A DNA stretch of 6,321 bases from Oscillospiraceae bacterium (lineage in GTDB: Bacteria; Bacillota; Clostridia; Oscillospirales; Ruminococcaceae). Numbering within the stretch: the stretch's first letter is position 1; the number at the start of each line of letters is the position of its first letter. The stretch covers positions 1-6,321 of the forward strand of contig CAAGDT010000235.1 of the NCBI GenBank assembly GCA_900768675.1, written 5' to 3'. Below, piece after piece: positions 6,231 to 6,321 of the stretch. The position numbers and the translations under genes are program-made. The notes under the pieces are model-generated. The model did no database searches and had not been told where the DNA came from. It saw only the letters and a list, made by a program, of their open reading frames with translations.

Positions 6231-6291
6231 TCTCCCCCTGCGGGGGGAGGTGTCACGAAGTGACAGAGGGGCTGACCGACAGACCCAGCCC
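6231..6291. repeat. Three consecutive hairpins, probable dispersed intergenic repeat
   Basis: First hairpin: CTCCCCC (6232-6238), loop TGCG, GGGGGAG (6243-6249). Second: TGTCAC (6251-6256), loop GAA, GTGACA (6260-6265). Third: GGGCTG (6269-6274), 11-base loop, CAGCCC (6286-6291). All stems are perfect and almost adjacent. No run of T follows on either strand, so this is not a standard terminator. GC content is well above its surroundings. From memory, GC-rich blocks combining a CCCCC/GGGGG stem with a TGTCAC/GTGACA stem occur many times between genes in Clostridia genomes; I could not check this. It may act on the message as RNA structure or be a REP- or MITE-like element. Confidence 0.6.
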
Positions 6292-6321
6292 GCCTGCGTC
6301 GCTTTTGTACAACCTGACGAA

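Noticed and set aside
6231..6321. CRISPR-like array in the hairpin region
   Set aside because: The palindromes differ from each other and there are no repeat-spacer units.

Overview
The window looks like chromosomal DNA from a low-to-moderate GC Firmicute, most likely an anaerobic gut or rumen Clostridia of the Ruminococcus / Oscillospiraceae kind. The basis is good Shine-Dalgarno sites, a double-Cache chemoreceptor, a secreted CAP protein with chitobiase-like repeats, and multi-hairpin intergenic DNA of a sort I associate with that group. This is inference; no search was possible.

Layout, in transcription order (minus strand, right to left). 6112-6321 is gene-free and holds three consecutive hairpins, followed by DNA that carries a strong ribosome-binding site and a GTG in frame with the first gene. 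Four genes then follow, spaced 48, 22 and 20 bases apart, and almost certainly form one operon. They are a methyl-accepting chemotaxis protein with dCache, two HAMP-like segments and a glutamate-rich tail (3739-6111); a secreted CAP/SCP-domain protein with two chitobiase-type repeats (2695-3690); a two-pass membrane protein with what look like two YcxB-like domains flanking the membrane pair (1803-2672); and a 477-residue protein I do not recognise (349-1782).

Below 349 the DNA is AT-rich and holds a possible promoter and the first codons of another minus-strand gene. That gene seems to be cut at about position 143 by the end of a mobile element. Positions 1-143 carry four 22-23 bp direct repeats and a near-consensus promoter that points off the left edge. 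This resembles the transposase-proximal end of an IS21-type element; the transposase itself is not in the window.

Reading of the operon: a membrane receptor, a secreted CAP protein, a membrane protein and a soluble unknown would be made together. This combination of envelope or extracellular proteins with a chemoreceptor is the most interesting part of the window. What it senses or does cannot be told from the sequence. No cheA, cheW, flagellar or transposase gene is present.
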